Made by a program: the position numbers and the translations under genes | Part shown: positions 32,746-35,847 of the stretch, piece after piece | How the letters are laid out: each line of letters starts with the position of its first letter | Numbering within the stretch: position 1 is the stretch's first letter | Assembly (NCBI GenBank): GCA_947495425.1 | Contig: CANLYR010000044.1 | Span: 1 to 35,847 of the forward strand | DNA length: 35,847 bases | Direction: 5' to 3' | Origin: an uncultured Aquimarina sp. | Lineage (GTDB): Bacteria; Bacteroidota; Bacteroidia; Flavobacteriales; Flavobacteriaceae | The notes under the pieces: generated by a model | Seen by the model: the letters and a program-made list of their open reading frames with translations, nothing else | The model's database searches: none | Told to the model about the DNA's origin: nothing

Positions 32746-35004
32746 ATGCTTAATAAAGAAGGGCTTACCATAAAATCAAATTCCTCTAAAAAAGTATCAG
32801 AAGTTAGACTATATGGTGCTGGCGGTCATTCGCAAGTAATCAAAGAGACTTTAGGCTCTGAAGAGATTCTAGTAAAAGACTATTTTGATGATAATCCAAA
32901 TAGAAAGCATTACCTAGTACCAAAGGTTCATGAAGGCGCACGAGAGAATATTGATTCTTTTCCGCACGAAGGTCCTCCTTTCATAATTTCAGTAGGAAAT
33001 AATCAAGAACGATCAGAAATTTCGAAAATGTTGAAAAGTGAATTCCATACCGCAATTCATGACACAGCTATTATATCGCCCAAAGTTACTATAGGAGAAG
33101 GAACTGTGGTTTTTGCAGGAGCTATTATACAGCCTAATACTGCTATTGGTAAACATGTTATTATAAACACAGGAGCAAGTATTGATCATGACAACATTAT
33201 AGGTGATTATGCACATATCTCTCCTCAAGCTGCTCTTTGTGGTCATGTAGAAATTGGTGAGGGAACTCATGTTGGAGTAAGCGCCTGTATAATCCCTATG
33301 GTGAAAATTGGCAAATGGTGCACTATAGGAGCTGGTGCCGTAGTTATAAAAGATGTACCGGATTATTCTACAGTGGTAGGAAACCCGGGTAAAATAATAA
33401 AAACTAAAAAAACTAAAAGATCAAACCAACAAAATGATGTTGTTTTTATAGGTTCTGGAATTTCAACGTCATTTACTATTATTAAATTATTAGACAAGTA
33501 TACTAGTAAAAAAACACCACTAAAATTATCCATAATAGAAAAAAGTAAAGAGTTTCATACAGGTATACCTTATGGATATCGTTCTTCTGATTCTACTTTA
33601 TTGATTAAACCTCTTTTCCAATTTCTACCTCTTGAAGAGTTGAATACTTTTATTAAATGGTTATCACTAAACAAAAAATGGTTAATCAAAGATGCTTTAA
33701 CTCAAGGAGGTGAATTAACTCAAAAATGGTATGAAAATAATTATGATGCTATCCAAAAAGATGAATGGTCAGCGCTTTATATACCACGTAGTTTTTTTGG
33801 GAAATACATTGCTCTTGTAGTAGGAAAAAAAATATATGCTGCAGTAAAACAAGGAATAGTATCAATAGATTATATTATAGATGAAGTTACCACGGTAAAT
33901 AAGTCTTCTGGTTATTATTCAATTTACCTTAAAAATAATGCATCACCTATATTATCATCAAAAGTTGTTTTAGCTGTTGGATCTGCTCCAAACCGTAAGC
34001 TATTTTCTACGAATGACATATTAATATCTAAAGACAACGGAATTTTATTTGAAGATCCATATGAGCCAAGTATAGCTGATACATTTCATCAAATTAAAGC
34101 GTTTATTACCGCTAAACAAAAGCAAAAGATAAACATATTAATTATAGGTACAAATGCAAGCGGAATAGAACTAGTTTACAAATTAAACGATGATGCTGAG
34201 ATTTCTACGAAAATAGATCAATTTTTTGCACTATCGCCTCAGGGCGCATTTCCAGATTCTAGAGCCAATATAGATCCAACCATTACATTTATACCAAAAC
34301 ATCTAAAAAAACTGAGTAAAGAATTAAAAGTAACCGCCTCTAGTATTGCAGAAGCTGCAAAAAAAGACTTAGATGTAGCAGAGCAAAATGACATTAGCAC
34401 TATATATACAATACAGCCAATATCTGAAGTTTTTTGTTCTTTGTTGGATAAATTAAGTTTAACTGAAAAAGAAAAGTTTGCTGCTCATGTAGGAAATGAA
34501 ATTGGAAAAAGACAAAGAGAAGCAGGCTCGCATTATTCAGAAATGGTAATTAACCTTCTTTCACAAAATAGATTAACTAATATACCAGGTAAGTTTTCAA
34601 ACGTTACATCAAGTAATGCCAATGGAGTACAATTTGCTTATGTATCTAATAATGAAATAAAACAACATCATGATCATGTAGATATTATAATTAATTGTTC
34701 TGGAGGTTTTGATATTAAAACTCCTCAGAATGAAAATACGCTACTTAGTAATTTGATAAAAAATAATATTTGTAACACCAATTCTTCTAATAGAGGAATA
34801 GTTGTAAATAATTCTCTAGAGGCAGCAGAAGATTTTTATATAATTGGTCCTCTACTAGGAGGGAATTTAATAGATCAAAAACCTGTATGGCATGTAGAAC
34901 ATGCAGGAAGAATAGCTACTTTGTCAGGAAAATTAGCTGATATTCTTCATAATAAATTATCTACTAACAGAAAAAATCAGAAAAAAGATGTTGTAAAGGT
35001 TTAA
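32746..35004 (+). CDS. Fusion of a NeuD-type acyltransferase with an FAD/NAD(P)-binding protein
   Basis: 752 residues, no signal peptide. Residues about 18-218 form a NeuD/PglD-like sugar or amine O/N-acyltransferase: a nucleotide-binding opening RLYGAGGHSQVI, left-handed beta-helix hexapeptides (TIGEGTVVFAGAIIQPNTAI), the catalytic His148 in NTGASIDHDNIIGD and the closing VVGNPGKIIK. After a Lys-rich linker (219-229) comes an FAD/NAD(P)-binding domain of the NAD_binding_9 kind: VVFIGSGISTSFTIIKLL with the dinucleotide glycines, the GIPYGYRSSDSTLLIKP stretch, FIKWLS, a second Rossmann site (ILIIGTNASGIELVYKL) and a C-terminal IIGPLLGGNLIDQKPVWHV. It lies alone between its own promoter and a convergent gene. 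It probably makes an acylated, oxidised small molecule; the product is unknown. Confidence 0.82.
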   Translation: MLNKEGLTIKSNSSKKVSEVRLYGAGGHSQVIKETLGSEEILVKDYFDDNPNRKHYLVPKVHEGARENIDSFPHEGPPFIISVGNNQERSEISKMLKSEFHTAIHDTAIISPKVTIGEGTVVFAGAIIQPNTAIGKHVIINTGASIDHDNIIGDYAHISPQAALCGHVEIGEGTHVGVSACIIPMVKIGKWCTIGAGAVVIKDVPDYSTVVGNPGKIIKTKKTKRSNQQNDVVFIGSGISTSFTIIKLLDKYTSKKTPLKLSIIEKSKEFHTGIPYGYRSSDSTLLIKPLFQFLPLEELNTFIKWLSLNKKWLIKDALTQGGELTQKWYENNYDAIQKDEWSALYIPRSFFGKYIALVVGKKIYAAVKQGIVSIDYIIDEVTTVNKSSGYYSIYLKNNASPILSSKVVLAVGSAPNRKLFSTNDILISKDNGILFEDPYEPSIADTFHQIKAFITAKQKQKINILIIGTNASGIELVYKLNDDAEISTKIDQFFALSPQGAFPDSRANIDPTITFIPKHLKKLSKELKVTASSIAEAAKKDLDVAEQNDISTIYTIQPISEVFCSLLDKLSLTEKEKFAAHVGNEIGKRQREAGSHYSEMVINLLSQNRLTNIPGKFSNVTSSNANGVQFAYVSNNEIKQHHDHVDIIINCSGGFDIKTPQNENTLLSNLIKNNICNTNSSNRGIVVNNSLEAAEDFYIIGPLLGGNLIDQKPVWHVEHAGRIATLSGKLADILHNKLSTNRKNQKKDVVKV

Positions 35005-35061
35005 TACAATACACTCTCTTTAATAAGTGATACTTTGCTTTATAAATTGATAAATCATTTT

Positions 35062-35688
35062 TCATATTACATATTTATGTATAAATAAGTAATGAAAAAA
35101 GCTACCTGTCAGTACGAAAAGATGCCAAATCACATGGCTAAATGGCACTCTTTTTAAAGCATAGAAAATAATCCCTACGGTATATGCTAAACCACCTAAC
35201 ATTAAATATATAATACCTTTTGAATGCACTCTATAGATTAATTCATTACTATCAAGAATTATTAACCATCCCATAATTAGGTAAAGAATAATTGATAAAA
35301 CTTCATACTTCCCAGTAAAAAACAACTTTAATACTGAACCAAGTATTGCCATGGACCAAACCAGTGTAAATAACAGTACTCCTTTACTATCAATTAGAGT
35401 AATTAGTGATACTGGAGAATACGTCCCCGCAATTAGCAAATAGATGCTAATATGATCCATAATTCTAAATCTTTGTTTAAGCACATCATCCGAAGAATAA
35501 TGATAAGCTGTTGAGGCAAAATATAAGATAAGTAAAGAGCTTGCATATAGTATAAGTGAAAAACTACTATATGGTGTTTTGTTAGTGTTTAAAATAAGTA
35601 AGAAAAAAAAACCAAATATCGATAAAACAAACCCAAATCCATGAGTTATCCAGTTCCACCTTTCTTCTACTGGAGATTGTATTTTCAT
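35062..35688 (-). CDS. trhA: Hemolysin III family (PAQR-like) membrane protein
   Basis: A 208-residue inner-membrane protein with seven hydrophobic helices. Family motifs are present: EERWNWITHGFGFVLSIFG at the start, STAYHYSS after helix 2, RIMDHISIYLLIAGTYSPVS with the conserved Asp-His, and VPFSHVIWHLFVLTGSFFHY at the end. These Ser/Asp/His residues form the proposed zinc site of PAQR proteins. Despite the name, haemolysis is not its likely role; the E. coli relative TrhA/YqfA is tied to membrane lipid homeostasis. The gene converges on the NeuD-FAD fusion and lies about 110 nt downstream of the 5S rRNA end, behind the rRNA terminator. Confidence 0.92.
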   Translation of the reverse strand: MKIQSPVEERWNWITHGFGFVLSIFGFFFLLILNTNKTPYSSFSLILYASSLLILYFASTAYHYSSDDVLKQRFRIMDHISIYLLIAGTYSPVSLITLIDSKGVLLFTLVWSMAILGSVLKLFFTGKYEVLSIILYLIMGWLIILDSNELIYRVHSKGIIYLMLGGLAYTVGIIFYALKRVPFSHVIWHLFVLTGSFFHYLFIHKYVI

Positions 35689-35773
35689 AAGATAAAGTTA
35701 TAAAAACCAAGATTCTAAAGGAACACAATATATTGTTAAAATCTCTTATGTAATTTAAAACTATGGTATAAAA

Positions 35774-35802
35774 AAACCCTTCATTGTTATAATGAAGGGT
35801 TT
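35774..35802 (-). terminator. Rho-independent terminator of the rRNA operon
   Basis: AAACCCTTCATT (35774-35785) and AATGAAGGGTTT (35791-35802) pair perfectly around a GTTAT loop. On the minus strand the stem runs into a T tract (35776-35771), a few bases after the 3' end of 5S rRNA. Confidence 0.92.
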
Positions 35803-35807
35803 CAAGG

Positions 35808-35847
35808 AAGGCGGCGACCTACTCTCCCACGATTGTAGTACCATTGG
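35808..35847 (-). rRNA. rrf: 5S ribosomal RNA, 3' end only
   Basis: On the minus strand the last 40 nt of the window read CCAATGGTACTACAATCGTG and then GGGAGAGTAGGTCGCCGCC, the conserved 3' end of bacterial 5S rRNA. The rest of the gene, and presumably 23S and 16S, lie beyond the right edge. The 3' boundary is placed by family resemblance and by the terminator right after it, accurate to a few bases. Confidence 0.9.

Overview
The window looks like chromosome from a marine-type member of the Flavobacteriaceae (Bacteroidota). The evidence is the low GC content, TAnnTTTG-type -7 promoter elements, few Shine-Dalgarno sequences, a TonB-dependent receptor with a carboxypeptidase-D-like N-terminal domain, Bacteroidota-specific families (DUF6452/DUF6048 pair, DUF2752 with CD225/dispanin) and a GyrA with Thr at the quinolone hot-spot position. 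Genus cannot be fixed from the sequence alone; something near Aquimarina is a guess. No prophage, insertion sequence, CRISPR array or tRNA was seen.

Layout, left to right. (1) 0.1-7.0 kb: gyrA followed by a secreted TPR protein on the minus strand, divergent from clpC. (2) 7.1-10.2 kb: a small STAS-like protein, a cluster of GC-rich palindromic repeats, then the minus-strand run coiled-coil gene - zapA - 6S RNA - RNase Y. (3) 10.6-16 kb: an M23 peptidase and a TonB-dependent receptor on the plus strand, converging on a cysteine desulfurase. (4) 16.2-18.3 kb: two adjacent paralogous lipoproteins, one carrying an Asp-rich thrombospondin-3-like insertion. (5) 18.4-20.2 kb: a minus-strand small membrane protein/Smr pair and a divergent DUF2752 - CD225 - DUF2752 operon. 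(6) 20.3-25.4 kb: ornithine aminotransferase (minus), then rlmD - DUF6452 - DUF6048 (plus), then a dienelactone-hydrolase-like lipoprotein (minus). (7) 25.6-30.6 kb: a large secreted BNR/VPS10-type propeller protein, a 520-bp non-coding stretch with a dispersed repeat and two hairpins, and a THUMP-domain rRNA methyltransferase. (8) 30.6-32.5 kb: a compact plus-strand operon of SAM methyltransferase - ZIP transporter - DUF4268. (9) 32.7-35.0 kb: an unusual single-gene unit encoding a NeuD-like acyltransferase fused to an FAD/NAD(P)-binding enzyme. (10) 35.06-35.85 kb: a hemolysin-III family protein and the 3' end of a 5S rRNA gene with its terminator, so an rRNA operon on the minus strand continues past the right edge.

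Most of the window is housekeeping: DNA topology, proteolysis, RNA decay, division, Fe-S or tRNA sulfur supply and rRNA methylation. The less ordinary parts are the NeuD-FAD fusion, the DUF2752-CD225-DUF2752 operon, the paralogous lipoprotein domain split by a calcium-binding-type insertion, the 6S RNA between zapA and rny, a dispersed repeat present twice in inverted orientation 21 kb apart, and three genes whose -7 element almost touches the start codon.
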